A stretch of 64,000 nucleotides of DNA, taken from positions 1-64,000 of the forward strand of contig CAZWJC010000006.1 of assembly GCA_964634255.1 (NCBI GenBank), written 5' to 3'. The notes under the pieces were generated by a model. That model saw only the letters and a list, made by a program, of their open reading frames with translations. It did not search any database and had not been told where the DNA came from. Positions 41,272-49,745 of the stretch are shown piece after piece. Both the position numbers and the translations under genes were made by a program. Numbering within the stretch: position 1 is the stretch's first letter; each line of letters starts with the position of its first letter. Origin of the DNA: MWDV01 sp964634255 (GTDB taxonomy: Bacteria > Verrucomicrobiota > Verrucomicrobiia > Limisphaerales > MWDV01).

Positions 41272-42846
41272 ATGACCCTGCGCGAGCGCTCCCTCTACAG
41301 CCTGCTGGCCGTGTTTTGGTCACTGGTGCTGGTCTGGCAGGGTTTCGAGCACTTTCGCGTGCGCGCCTCGGCGCGTGACGAGCTGGTCAACCGCGCCAAG
41401 GACATCTCGAACACCGCCGCCAGCGTCATGCACGCCTTACGGTTCTTCGGGGTGGTGCCGCGCGACCGGCTCGAACCGGCGCTCCGACCGCTCATCAAAC
41501 CCGGCGACGTCAATTCCATCGCCCTGCTCAACGCTGCCGAGGAGGTCGTGGCGTTCGTTGGAGAACCGATCGCCGCCGATTTGGCCACCCTCGTGCCCAG
41601 CGGCGCCGCGTACTGGACCGATCGGAGTGTCACGTTGATGAATCTTGTCGAGCTCGGCACCAACCGAATTGTCATTCCAGGCGGCGGTTCCCCGCCGGAA
41701 GGGGGACGCGCCGAACCGGTGATCGTCATCAGCGATATGTTCGGCCGCGGCACGAACCGCTCCGCAGGGCCACCGCCCCCGGAGGGCCCACCGCCGGACG
41801 AGCGGCGAGGTGCCGACGACAAGCGTCCTCCCTCGGCCGAGAATCACCAGCCGCCACCGACCGAGGCGGGCAGCGACACCAATCAGCCGCCACGGTGGCG
41901 CGGGCGGCGCGGCGACGGCGATCGCCGGCCGCCCTTTGGGCGTCCTTTTTGGATGAGTGAGGCGGAATACAAGGCGGCGATTCAAAAGCAGGGCGTTCAT
42001 AGTTTCGTCATTGTCTTGCCCACCACCTCCATGCAGGCGGCAGTGCGGCGCGACCTGTGGTTGCGCCTCTTCATCGTCGCGCTGGCGTCGGTCTCGGCGG
42101 CGGGGTTGGGACTCGCCTGGCGCAACTTCGGCAAGTCCGCCGAGTTGGAACTCCGGCTGGTGCGCGCCGCCGAATTGAACACGCGGCTCAAGGAGATGAA
42201 CTTTGCCGCCGCCGGCCTTGCCCACGAAACCAAGAATCCGCTCAACATCATTCGCGGCCTCGCCCAGATGATCTCCAAACGGGATGATGCCCCGCCCGAG
42301 GTCCGAGAGAAGTCCCGCAGCATCGTGGACGAGGCGGACCGCGTGACCGCGCAGCTCAACGAATTCATCAACTTCTCCAAGCCCCGCGAAGTCCGCCGCG
42401 CGACCGTGCCGCTCAGCGCGGCCGTCGGCGAAGTTGTCCGCGCGCTCGGTCACGACCTCGAAGACAAGGCCATTCGGATGACCGTGGCGGAGAATCTGCC
42501 CGCGATCGAGGCGGACGAACAGCTCCTGCGCCAGGCCCTCTTCAACCTTCTGCTGAATGCCACCCAAGCCGTGGAACGCCATGGCCAGATTGAGGTCGCC
42601 GCCACACGCAACGGAGCGAACGAGGCCGTGTTGGAGATTCGCGACAACGGCCCCGGTGTCCCGGTTGAACACCGCACGGACATCTTCAAGCCCTACTTTA
42701 CCACCACGCAGAAGGGGACTGGCCTCGGTCTGGCCGTGGTGCAGCAGATCGTCCTCGCCCATGGGTGGGAAATTGAATGCCAGCCTAACCAGCCGCGAGG
42801 CGCCGTGTTCCGCGTCTCGCATTTGAGGCTCGCCAGCGGCGCGTAG
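41272..42846 (+). CDS. NtrB-like membrane sensor histidine kinase at the end of the secretion operon
   Basis: The 524-residue kinase has an N-terminal transmembrane helix (YSLLAVFWSLVLVWQGF), a periplasmic sensor region that includes a Pro/Arg-rich insert (about residues 160-225), and a second helix near 262-285. The HisKA domain has GLAHETKNPLNIIRGLAQ with His318, and HATPase has NLLLNATQAVE, DNGPGVP and GTGLGLAVV. The His-Glu-Thr-Lys-Asn-Pro-Leu box resembles NtrB/AtoS kinases that pair with NtrC-type regulators. It starts 30 bases after the secretin gene, so it is probably co-transcribed and may report on envelope state. Confidence 0.93.
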   Translation: MTLRERSLYSLLAVFWSLVLVWQGFEHFRVRASARDELVNRAKDISNTAASVMHALRFFGVVPRDRLEPALRPLIKPGDVNSIALLNAAEEVVAFVGEPIAADLATLVPSGAAYWTDRSVTLMNLVELGTNRIVIPGGGSPPEGGRAEPVIVISDMFGRGTNRSAGPPPPEGPPPDERRGADDKRPPSAENHQPPPTEAGSDTNQPPRWRGRRGDGDRRPPFGRPFWMSEAEYKAAIQKQGVHSFVIVLPTTSMQAAVRRDLWLRLFIVALASVSAAGLGLAWRNFGKSAELELRLVRAAELNTRLKEMNFAAAGLAHETKNPLNIIRGLAQMISKRDDAPPEVREKSRSIVDEADRVTAQLNEFINFSKPREVRRATVPLSAAVGEVVRALGHDLEDKAIRMTVAENLPAIEADEQLLRQALFNLLLNATQAVERHGQIEVAATRNGANEAVLEIRDNGPGVPVEHRTDIFKPYFTTTQKGTGLGLAVVQQIVLAHGWEIECQPNQPRGAVFRVSHLRLASGA

Positions 42847-43032
42847 GGCGACGAGGCGCAGGCCGGACGCGAAAGGTCGTTATGAGCGGCTGCCGCCAAG
42901 CGGATCGCTTGGCTGTCAGCAGAAAAACAAACCTGAAACAAAACGTTTTCGGTCGGTGTCTGTCCATTATGAACAGGACACACTGGGCGGCTATAGACAT
43001 GAAGTCCGCTGGCCAGCGTCGGGAGAGTGGAG

Positions 43033-43773
43033 ATGAAAACGAATGAGGCAGCATCGGCACCCGCCTTGCGCTCACCAAGCGGCAAACGCGGGCGTTCGCA
43101 CGGTTTCACACTGGTCGAAATGCTGGTGGTGATTGGCATCATCGGGATTCTGGCCGGCATGCTCATGCCCGCACTAGGGCGGGCCAAGGCCAAGGCCCAT
43201 CAAATCAAGTGTATCAGCAACCTCCGCCAGCTCGGTTTTGGACTAACCCTTTATGCCGGGGATTACGATGGCGAGTTCCCCAGCCGGAAGGCTCCCCCAA
43301 ACGCCTGGCCGCACAAGCTGAAACCCTATTACGTGGATTGGAGCCTGATTACCTGCCCCAGCGACAAGTTTGGCGTGGGCGGACTCTATGCGGACGAAAT
43401 CAACCCCAACCGCAGCTTCCTCATCAATGGTTTCAACGATTACTTCATGAACCTGCTCGAAGGTGAGGATTATCAGAAATACCAACATTGGGATTGGCCC
43501 CACGGGATGCGGGAAGTCTCCATTCCCAAACCCTCGGAAACCGTCATCTTTGGCGAGAAACGGAGCGGCTCGTTCCACGTGCACATGGACCTGGACCAAG
43601 GCCGGCAGGGTAATGATTACGAGGAGATCGAATACCGGCGGCACACCCGCGGCTCGGACTTTGTGTTTGGCGACGCCAGTGCGCGCCTGCTCCGGCGGGA
43701 ACAGGTGCTGTTCCCGGAGAACCTCTGGGCCGTCACGGATGAATTCCGTCACCCGCCGGCTGAACCGAAGTGA
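43033..43773 (+). CDS. Prepilin-type protein, H-X9-DG-like family, upstream of CotH
   Basis: The 246-residue protein has the class III signal SHG-FTLVEMLVVIGIIGILAGMLMPALGRAKAKA with a 24-residue leader, and then SNLRQLGFGLTLYAGDYDGEFP, the conserved core of the large H-X9-DG prepilin family. In place of the H-X9-DG C-terminal motif it has HTRGSDFVFGDA, that is H-X9-DA. The ATG is preceded by GGGAGAG at five bases. Its stop overlaps the next gene in GTGA. Such proteins are probably exported by the type II/pilin-like machinery; function unknown. Confidence 0.88.
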   Translation: MKTNEAASAPALRSPSGKRGRSHGFTLVEMLVVIGIIGILAGMLMPALGRAKAKAHQIKCISNLRQLGFGLTLYAGDYDGEFPSRKAPPNAWPHKLKPYYVDWSLITCPSDKFGVGGLYADEINPNRSFLINGFNDYFMNLLEGEDYQKYQHWDWPHGMREVSIPKPSETVIFGEKRSGSFHVHMDLDQGRQGNDYEEIEYRRHTRGSDFVFGDASARLLRREQVLFPENLWAVTDEFRHPPAEPK

Positions 43774-45950
43774 GCATCTCAGCAAGGAGCCTCGCCAACC
43801 AGAAACGCCCGGTTGCTGCTGAGCGGCAGCTGGCGTTGATGCGTCTCGCCGCAAGTGGCGCCCTAGCAGCCTCGCTGCTCTTTGGGGGCGGTAGGTCGGC
43901 ATGGGCGCTCACGGAACTCCCGGTGGCTCCCGTGGTCTTCAATGAGTTCATGTACCACCCGCCCGGTGGGGCCGACAACCTGCAGTTCCTTGAGCTGTAC
44001 AATTCCGGTTCGAACCGCGTGGACCTGTCCGGCTGGAAGCTGGGTCAGGGGCTCGACTTCGTGTTTCCCCGGCAGACCATTCTGGAGCCGGGCGACTACG
44101 CCGTGATCTGCCGCGACATTGCTGCATTCAGGGCCTGCTACGGCGACAAAGTCCGGCTCGCCGGCTGTTTCTCTGGAAAGCTGAGTCGCAAGGGGCGTCG
44201 GCTCGAACTGGCAGACGCGCAAGGGCGGTTGGTGGACGTCGTTGAGTACGGCGACCGTGCCCCGTGGCCCCTCGGTGCCGATGGCTCCGGCGGCTCGCTG
44301 GAGCGCATTTGTCCCACCGAGCCGAGTTGCGATCCCGCCAACTGGGCCACCTCGCGTGTCGAAACGAAAGCCACCATCGGTGGTACGCCGGGCCGGCCCA
44401 ATTCATGTCTCTCGCCGTTGCCCTTCCCGGCAATTACGAATGTGCAGTTCAGCGTCGCCCAGCCCGACGCCCCGATTCCCGTATCGGTCACCGTGGCGGA
44501 CAAGGCGGGCGTGCAATCGGTCGCCTTGGGGTGGCAGGTCTGGCAGGAGGGCAATCCCGGTAACTGGTCTGAAGTCGCCATGTCGCGGGCTTCTGGGGAT
44601 GCCCGTTGGGGCGTCTATGCAGGCAACATCCCCGCGCAGCCGGCGGGGTGTTTGATCCGCTTCATCATTCGCGCCCGGAGCGTCTCCGGTGCGGAGCGGT
44701 ATTGCCCGGCGCAAACCGAGCCCCGTCCGACCTTTTCCTGCGGCACGTTCGTGAACACAAACACGGCGCGCATTCCGTTTTTGCAGTTACAGACCCTCAA
44801 CGCCGTGGAGCGCGCCCCCGGGTCGCGTAAGGCCCGGGCGGCCACCCGCCACTGGGGCAAGGGCCCGCCGAACTCGCACGAGGCGTGGGGCAGCCTGGCC
44901 GTCTATTTGCCGCCGGGGGGCGGGCCGGCGCAGGTCTACGATCACGTGCATATCCGCCCGCGCAAGGGCGGCGTGAAGGTGCATTTCCACAAAGACCAAC
45001 CCTTCGCGGGCATGACCGGCATCAACGTCATCTATGAGGAGGACGCACCGCGCTGGCTGTTGTCGGAGCCGTTGGCTTACGACCTCTACCGGCTGGCGGG
45101 TGTGCCCGTGCCGTTCACCCAGCACGTGCGGCTTTGGTCGGATGGCCAGCCGCTGGGTTACTACCTCCTTGTCGAGCAGCCGAACCAGACGTTTCTTCGC
45201 CGGAACGGCCGCGATCCGGACGGCGATCTGTTCAAATTGCTGTGGTATGAGCGCGGGCTCGTTGCCCAGCATGAGAAGAAAACCAACCCGCAGACCGGCC
45301 ACTACGAACTGCTCCGGCTCATCGAGGGGCTGAACCGTACTTCCGATGCCGCCCAATGGGACTTCATCCAACAGCACTTCAATGTGGACGAGATGATCGA
45401 CTATTACGCGGTCAACATGTGCATTCAGAACTGGGACGGCTTCTGGAACAACTACTACGCCTACCAAGCCCCGCCACCGGGGGGTAAATGGGAGGTTTTT
45501 CCTTGGGATGAGGACAAGACGTGGGGTCACTTCGACGGGGGACGGCGCCAGGAATGGTACGAGATGCCCCTGGATTTCGGGATGAACGGCGTTTCGCGAG
45601 GCGGCAATGGGCCGTTTGGCGACGGCCCGTTTGGCGGCCCCTCTTGGTGGCGACCGCCCGGCCACTTCTCTGGCCCGCTCTTGGCTAATTCGGAGTTCCG
45701 CCGGCGCTTCTTGGTTCGCCTGCGTGAGCTGTGCGAAACCGTTTTCACGCCCGAACGCATGGCCCCATTCATTGACGCGCTGCAAAACCGCTTGGAGGAG
45801 GAAGTCCCCATCAGCGCCAACCTCAAAGGGCAGGATCCCACTTTCGCGGTCAATCAGTTCAACGCCAACCTCCAGTCGTTTCGCAACCAGGTCATCCATC
45901 GTCGAGAGTTCATCCTGAAGCAGCTTGCCAGCGAGCCGGGGGCGAAATGA
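43770..45950 (+). CDS. Lamin-tail domain - CotH kinase-fold exported protein
   Basis: The 726-residue protein has a signal-like helix (LMRLAASGALAASLLFGGGRSAWA), a lamin-tail domain (VFNEFMYHPPGG.. FLELYNSGSNRVDLSGWKL.. FPRQTILEPGDYAVIC) and a C-terminal CotH kinase-like domain (DLFKLLWYERG, VDEMIDYYAVNMCIQNWDGFWNNYYAY, EVFPWDEDKTWG). CotH proteins are atypical kinases that phosphorylate surface proteins. GTG 43770 is chosen because it overlaps the prepilin stop; the ATG at 43839 would give a shorter signal peptide and is a real alternative. Neighbours DUF4956 and VTC-domain genes recur with CotH in other bacteria. Confidence 0.85.
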   Translation: MSISARSLANQKRPVAAERQLALMRLAASGALAASLLFGGGRSAWALTELPVAPVVFNEFMYHPPGGADNLQFLELYNSGSNRVDLSGWKLGQGLDFVFPRQTILEPGDYAVICRDIAAFRACYGDKVRLAGCFSGKLSRKGRRLELADAQGRLVDVVEYGDRAPWPLGADGSGGSLERICPTEPSCDPANWATSRVETKATIGGTPGRPNSCLSPLPFPAITNVQFSVAQPDAPIPVSVTVADKAGVQSVALGWQVWQEGNPGNWSEVAMSRASGDARWGVYAGNIPAQPAGCLIRFIIRARSVSGAERYCPAQTEPRPTFSCGTFVNTNTARIPFLQLQTLNAVERAPGSRKARAATRHWGKGPPNSHEAWGSLAVYLPPGGGPAQVYDHVHIRPRKGGVKVHFHKDQPFAGMTGINVIYEEDAPRWLLSEPLAYDLYRLAGVPVPFTQHVRLWSDGQPLGYYLLVEQPNQTFLRRNGRDPDGDLFKLLWYERGLVAQHEKKTNPQTGHYELLRLIEGLNRTSDAAQWDFIQQHFNVDEMIDYYAVNMCIQNWDGFWNNYYAYQAPPPGGKWEVFPWDEDKTWGHFDGGRRQEWYEMPLDFGMNGVSRGGNGPFGDGPFGGPSWWRPPGHFSGPLLANSEFRRRFLVRLRELCETVFTPERMAPFIDALQNRLEEEVPISANLKGQDPTFAVNQFNANLQSFRNQVIHRREFILKQLASEPGAK

Positions 45951-45993
45951 CCTTGCACCTCGCCGCTCCCCGTCTCACCCTGCAAATCCAACT

Positions 45994-46677
45994 ATGAACA
46001 ACGGATCCCTCAACCTGTTCCCCAATGCCGGCGCGGTCTCCCTGACTGACTTCGCCCTGAACTTGGTGCTGGCCGCCGTGCTCGCGCTCCTGCTCGGGCG
46101 GGCGTATATCTGGTTCGGCCACGCCCTCTCGAACCGGAAGCTTTTTGCGCGGAACTTTCTCTTGCTGACGCTGACCACGATGCTGGTGATCAGCATCGTC
46201 AAATCCTCGCTCGCGCTCTCGCTGGGGCTGGTGGGCGCGCTCTCCATCGTCCGCTTCCGCGCCGCCATCAAGGAGCCGGAGGAACTGGCCTACCTGTTCC
46301 TGGCCATCAGCGTGGGACTGGGACTGGGCGCCAATCAAACCGCCGTGACCGTCGTCGCGCTCGGGGTCATCCTCGCCATTCTCGCCCTCCGGCATCTGAT
46401 CCTGCACCGCCGCCGGCCTGAGCAACCGAACCTTTTCCTCACCGTCACCACCGCCGCGCCGCAGAAACTCTCCGCCGCCCAAGTGCTCGAAGCCCTCACC
46501 CAAGCCGGCGCGAGCGCCAGCCTCAAGCGCTTCGACGAATCACCCGAGCAAACCGAAGTCGCGTTGCGCGTCGCCTTCAGGGACGTGGCCAAGCTGGAGC
46601 AGTTCAACCGCCGGCTGCGTGAGCTGAGCGGCGGCGTCAAGCTCAGCTACCATGAGGATCACGGACTGGGGGCGTGA
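45994..46677 (+). CDS. DUF4956 domain membrane protein
   Basis: The 227-residue protein has four hydrophobic helices in the N-terminal 150 residues (FALNLVLAAVLALLLG; NFLLLTLTTMLVISIVKSSLALSLGLVGALSIVRFRAAIKEPEELAYLFLAISVGLGLG). The region after SLGLVGALSIVRFR is characteristic of DUF4956. A cytoplasmic alpha-beta tail (about residues 155-227) follows. DUF4956 genes cluster with VTC-domain polyphosphate polymerases and CotH; the biochemical role is unknown. ATG 45994 is 43 bases after the CotH stop. Confidence 0.85.
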   Translation: MNNGSLNLFPNAGAVSLTDFALNLVLAAVLALLLGRAYIWFGHALSNRKLFARNFLLLTLTTMLVISIVKSSLALSLGLVGALSIVRFRAAIKEPEELAYLFLAISVGLGLGANQTAVTVVALGVILAILALRHLILHRRRPEQPNLFLTVTTAAPQKLSAAQVLEALTQAGASASLKRFDESPEQTEVALRVAFRDVAKLEQFNRRLRELSGGVKLSYHEDHGLGA

Positions 46678-46720
46678 GTGGGTTCGATCAGGCCGAATCT
46701 GCGGTTCAGCCTAGGAAACT

Positions 46721-47122
46721 ATGACAGCCGTATTCAAAGCCATGGTCTTCGCTCTAGGGTACCTGCTGTTCATCCCGATTCTTCTGGCGGCTTACTGGTG
46801 GATCAGTCTTCCCGTCTATTACAGCATCGTCGCCTTGCAGTTTCGTTCAGCAAGGGCAGGGAGAACCACAGGAACAAACAGCAGAAGCCTTTTTCGCCTG
46901 GCATGCATTCAGGCTGGTCTGCCATTGCTGGCTGTCTTCCTCTACCCGATCATGCCTGGACGCACGGCAACGAATGAACCCCTCGGACTCGACGAGAAGG
47001 CATATCTTTCAGTCGCCATCACCCTCGTCGTGATGATCGGTTGCATGATCACCTTCGCGCTGAAGGCGAGAAGGCTCAGGAAGACAGAACGGATCAAACC
47101 AGACGCTGGCGTGTTCACATGA
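46721..47122 (+). CDS. Small membrane protein of unknown function in the CotH-VTC cluster
   Basis: The 133-residue protein has three hydrophobic segments (about residues 8-36, 62-80 and 94-115) and a basic C-terminus (KARRLRKTERIKPD). It is less GC-rich than the neighbouring genes and has no recognised family. It lies between the DUF4956 gene and the hairpin array, and whether it belongs functionally to the cluster is unknown. A clean ATG with no close alternative start supports the call. Confidence 0.6.
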   Translation: MTAVFKAMVFALGYLLFIPILLAAYWWISLPVYYSIVALQFRSARAGRTTGTNSRSLFRLACIQAGLPLLAVFLYPIMPGRTATNEPLGLDEKAYLSVAITLVVMIGCMITFALKARRLRKTERIKPDAGVFT

Positions 47123-47149
47123 CGCATTGCAAAGGCTATGCCCTCTTCA

Positions 47150-47342
47150 GAATCCCGAAGGGATTCGACGTGAATAGCCGTGGGTGTAACCCACGGAACG
47201 CGCGTTCCCAAAGACAACCGGCCCTGAAAGGGCCGAACCATCCGTCGGCGATCGAGTTCGACCCCTTCGGGGGCGGCTGGTTTTTCGGCGTTCGTCCTCC
47301 GGGTTTCACCCGGAGCTATTTGTGTTTCGCCCCTTCGGGGCG
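47150..47342. repeat. Array of GNA-triloop hairpins with a strand switch
   Basis: Six hairpins lie in 193 bases. On the plus strand the first three have loops GAA, GTA and GAA: GAATCCCGAAGGGATTC (47150-47166), CCGTGGGTGTAACCCACGG (47178-47196) and CGGCCCTGAAAGGGCCG (47219-47235). The next three have loop TTC, so GAA on the minus strand: CCCCTTCGGGG (47262-47272), CTCCGGGT-TTC-ACCCGGAG (47297-47315) and CGCCCC-TTC-GGGGCG (47328-47342). A 14-bp palindrome GGAACGCGCGTTCC (47195-47208) overlaps the second. No gene is supported here. Confidence 0.85.
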
Positions 47343-47416
47343 GCTTTGCGCCTTCGCGTCTTTGTTGTTCGTCACCACCGCTGGATTTCGGCCCTGAAGC
47401 AGTTCCCTTCCTCACC

Positions 47417-48121
47417 ATGCCTTCGACCTCACCTGATCCTGTCGCCTCCTCCCTCCGCTACGAACGCAAGTTCCTGCCCGACCGGCTTTCGCTGGCGGAG
47501 GTCTTGGCCGTGGTGCGGCAGCACCCGGCCCTGTTCCGCGAGCCGTACCCGGAGCGCTGGGTGAACAACCTCTACTTCGACACGCCGGAACGCCGCCATT
47601 ACCACGACCACGTCAATGGCGCAGCCAACCGCATCAAGGTCCGCGTCCGCTGGTATGGCGAGGCGCGCGGGCAGGTGCAGAAACCGGTGTTGGAATTCAA
47701 GACCCGGCATGGTGTGCTCGGCGGCAAGACGGCGCACCGGCTGCCCCCGTTGAGGCTGGACGGCGACTTCGGACGCGCTGCCTCCGTCACCGCCCTGCAA
47801 TTGGCCGAGCTTCCGCCACCCATGCGGGTGCGCTTGCACGGCTTGGAGCCGGCTCTGATGAATCGCTACCGCCGTCGTTATTTTTGCAGTGCCGACGGCA
47901 CACTCCGCCTCACGCTGGATTGGGCGTTGGAGTTCCATCCGCCGCGCAATGTGAACGGTGCGATGCGCCCGCTGCCCCACGACGGGCCGGTAGTGATCGT
48001 CGAGTTGAAGTATGCCGAGCCGCACAGCGAGGCCGCTGCCCGGGCCGCGAACGAGTTCCCTTTCCGGCTGACTCGATGCTCGAAATACGTGTTCGGGATT
48101 GAGCGCTTGAACGAGGGCTGA
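47417..48121 (+). CDS. VTC domain polyphosphate polymerase-like protein
   Basis: The 234-residue protein has the VTC/triphosphate-tunnel fold: RYERKFLPDRL, LYFDTPERRHYHDH, IKVRVRWYG, VLEFKTRHG, RRRYFCSADGTLRLTLDWALEF, VVIVELKYAE and a terminal SKYVFGIE. Alternating charged Lys/Arg/Glu residues line the tunnel in yeast Vtc4, which polymerises ATP gamma-phosphates into polyphosphate. The gene is the last of the prepilin-CotH-DUF4956 cluster. It may make polyphosphate or transfer a phosphoryl group to a surface component; this is inferred from the family. Confidence 0.88.
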   Translation: MPSTSPDPVASSLRYERKFLPDRLSLAEVLAVVRQHPALFREPYPERWVNNLYFDTPERRHYHDHVNGAANRIKVRVRWYGEARGQVQKPVLEFKTRHGVLGGKTAHRLPPLRLDGDFGRAASVTALQLAELPPPMRVRLHGLEPALMNRYRRRYFCSADGTLRLTLDWALEFHPPRNVNGAMRPLPHDGPVVIVELKYAEPHSEAAARAANEFPFRLTRCSKYVFGIERLNEG

Positions 48122-48159
48122 GCGTCCGCGGCTGCGGTCAATCCGCGCTGCTCTCCTTC

Positions 48160-49023
48160 CTACAGGTAATTCGCCAGCAACGGTGCAAGCTCCCGCTTTG
48201 TCTTTGCCGGCCAGAGCTTCTTGTCGGTCATGATGGCATTTTTCAACGCGGCGTGGCAGGGCCAAGACGGTTCCGCAGGGATTCGCGGGATGACGTGCTG
48301 GATGATCGCCTTGGCCGTGGCGGCGTTCTTCGTCAGGTTCGCGATGACCATCTCCACAGTGACGTGATCGTGATCCTCGTTCCAGCAATCGTAGTCGGTG
48401 ATCATGGCCATCGTGGCGTAGGCGATTTCGGCTTCGCGGGCGCACTTGGCCTCGCCGAGATTGGTCATGCCGATGACGTCGTAGCCGAACTTGTGGTTGG
48501 TCATGGATTCGGCGCGGGTGCTGAAGGCCGGCCCTTCCATATTGACGTACGTGCCGCCGTCGTGAACGCGCGCCTTGCAAGCGCGGGCGGATTTGAGGAG
48601 CAACCGACGCAGTTCCTCGGCAATCGGATGGGCAAACGCCACGTGGCCGACGATGCCGCGGCCGAAGAATGTATGCTCGAAATCGCGCTTCGTGCGGTCG
48701 AGGAACTGGTCCACCAGCACGATGTCGCAGGGGTGATACTTTTTCTGGAGCGAGCCGACGGCGCTGACGCTGATGACCCACGCCGCGCCCAGCTTCTTCA
48801 TCGCCCAAAGGTTTGCACGGTGGTTCAACTCGCTGGGAAGAATCCGGTGTCCGCGGCCGTGGCGGGGCAGGAAGACCACCTCGCGGCCGGCGAGCGTGCC
48901 GGTGAGCAACGCGTCCGAGGGCGGGCCGAACGGGGTTTTGACCTTCACCCATTTCTGGTTGGTGAAGCCTTCGATGTTGTAGAGGCCGCTGCCGCCGATG
49001 ATGCCGATGCGATGTTCAGACAT
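48160..49023 (-). CDS. mtnP: S-methyl-5'-thioadenosine phosphorylase
   Basis: MtnP splits methylthioadenosine into adenine and methylthioribose-1-phosphate in methionine salvage and polyamine metabolism. The 287-residue protein has the purine nucleoside phosphorylase family-2 signature: IGIIGGSGLYNIEGF, LPRHGRGHRILPSELNHRANLWAMKKLG, and the substrate segment GGTYVNMEGPAFSTRAES, then IGMTNLGEAKCAREAEI and DYDCW. The alternative, a purine nucleoside phosphorylase, is less likely given GPAFSTRAES. No other salvage gene is next to it. Confidence 0.93.
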   Translation of the reverse strand: MSEHRIGIIGGSGLYNIEGFTNQKWVKVKTPFGPPSDALLTGTLAGREVVFLPRHGRGHRILPSELNHRANLWAMKKLGAAWVISVSAVGSLQKKYHPCDIVLVDQFLDRTKRDFEHTFFGRGIVGHVAFAHPIAEELRRLLLKSARACKARVHDGGTYVNMEGPAFSTRAESMTNHKFGYDVIGMTNLGEAKCAREAEIAYATMAMITDYDCWNEDHDHVTVEMVIANLTKNAATAKAIIQHVIPRIPAEPSWPCHAALKNAIMTDKKLWPAKTKRELAPLLANYL

Positions 49024-49118
49024 GGGGGCAGTACTTGCCAGAGAATCGGCCGCGCGCCAGCTTTTTTCGGTGGGCAGGGCGATTTGACTTGGCGTGCCGA
49101 CCGGGCAAGCTTTCGGCC

Positions 49119-49643
49119 ATGAAACCGCGCTGGGAATGGATCGTTACCGCGTTGGGCGGCGTGCTGCTGGTCGCCGTGGTGGTGGCCAACCGCACGGTCG
49201 CCGGCGATGCCACTCCCCCACCGGCACGCGTTTCGCCCACGAATATGCAACCCGCCATCGCCAAGACCGACGCCGAATGGAAGCAGGAACTCACGCCCGA
49301 ACAATACCGCGTCCTGCGGCAGAAGGGCACGGAGCGCGCTTTCACGGGCGAGTTTTGGAACACCCACGAATCCGGCGCGTACCGCTGCGCCGGCTGTGGG
49401 GAGAAGCTGTTTGTTTCAGACGCGAAGTTCGATTCCGGCTGCGGCTGGCCCAGTTTCTCCGCACCGGCCAGCACGAATGTGGTGGCTGAGGCGGCGGACC
49501 GCAGTCACGGCATGGTGCGAACGGAAGTCCTCTGTTCCAAGTGCGGCGGACATTTGGGGCACGTGTTTGACGACGGTCCAGCTCCAACAGGCTTGCGGTA
49601 CTGCATCAATTCGGCCTCACTGAAGTTTGAGAAGAAACCCTAG
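49119..49643 (+). CDS. msrB: Exported peptide-methionine (R)-S-oxide reductase
   Basis: MsrB reduces methionine-R-sulfoxide in proteins. The 174-residue protein has an N-terminal helix (WIVTALGGVLLVAVVVANRTVA) that makes it periplasmic or membrane-anchored, unlike the cytosolic form. The catalytic domain has TEWKQELTPEQYRVLRQKGTERAFTGEF, two zinc Cys pairs (CAGC and CSKC), HLGHVFDDGP and RYCINSASLKF with the catalytic Cys. It is complete. It presumably repairs exported proteins; an electron donor is not nearby. Confidence 0.94.
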   Translation: MKPRWEWIVTALGGVLLVAVVVANRTVAGDATPPPARVSPTNMQPAIAKTDAEWKQELTPEQYRVLRQKGTERAFTGEFWNTHESGAYRCAGCGEKLFVSDAKFDSGCGWPSFSAPASTNVVAEAADRSHGMVRTEVLCSKCGGHLGHVFDDGPAPTGLRYCINSASLKFEKKP

Positions 49644-49745
49644 CCGCGCGAACGCAAATCACGGCGCAACGGCGCCCGTTCGATCTCCTCACCCGATTTC
49701 GCGCTTTGCGCCAGCGCCCCGCTGCATTAACAATGGCGGCGCTGC

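Noticed and set aside
41437..42822. 461-codon minus-strand open frame
   Set aside because: It lies entirely antisense to the histidine kinase, whose HisKA and HATPase motifs are intact.
42961..42979. TGTCC...GGACA inverted repeat before the 43033 prepilin gene
   Set aside because: Arms of five bases with a nine-base spacer are expected by chance in this much sequence.
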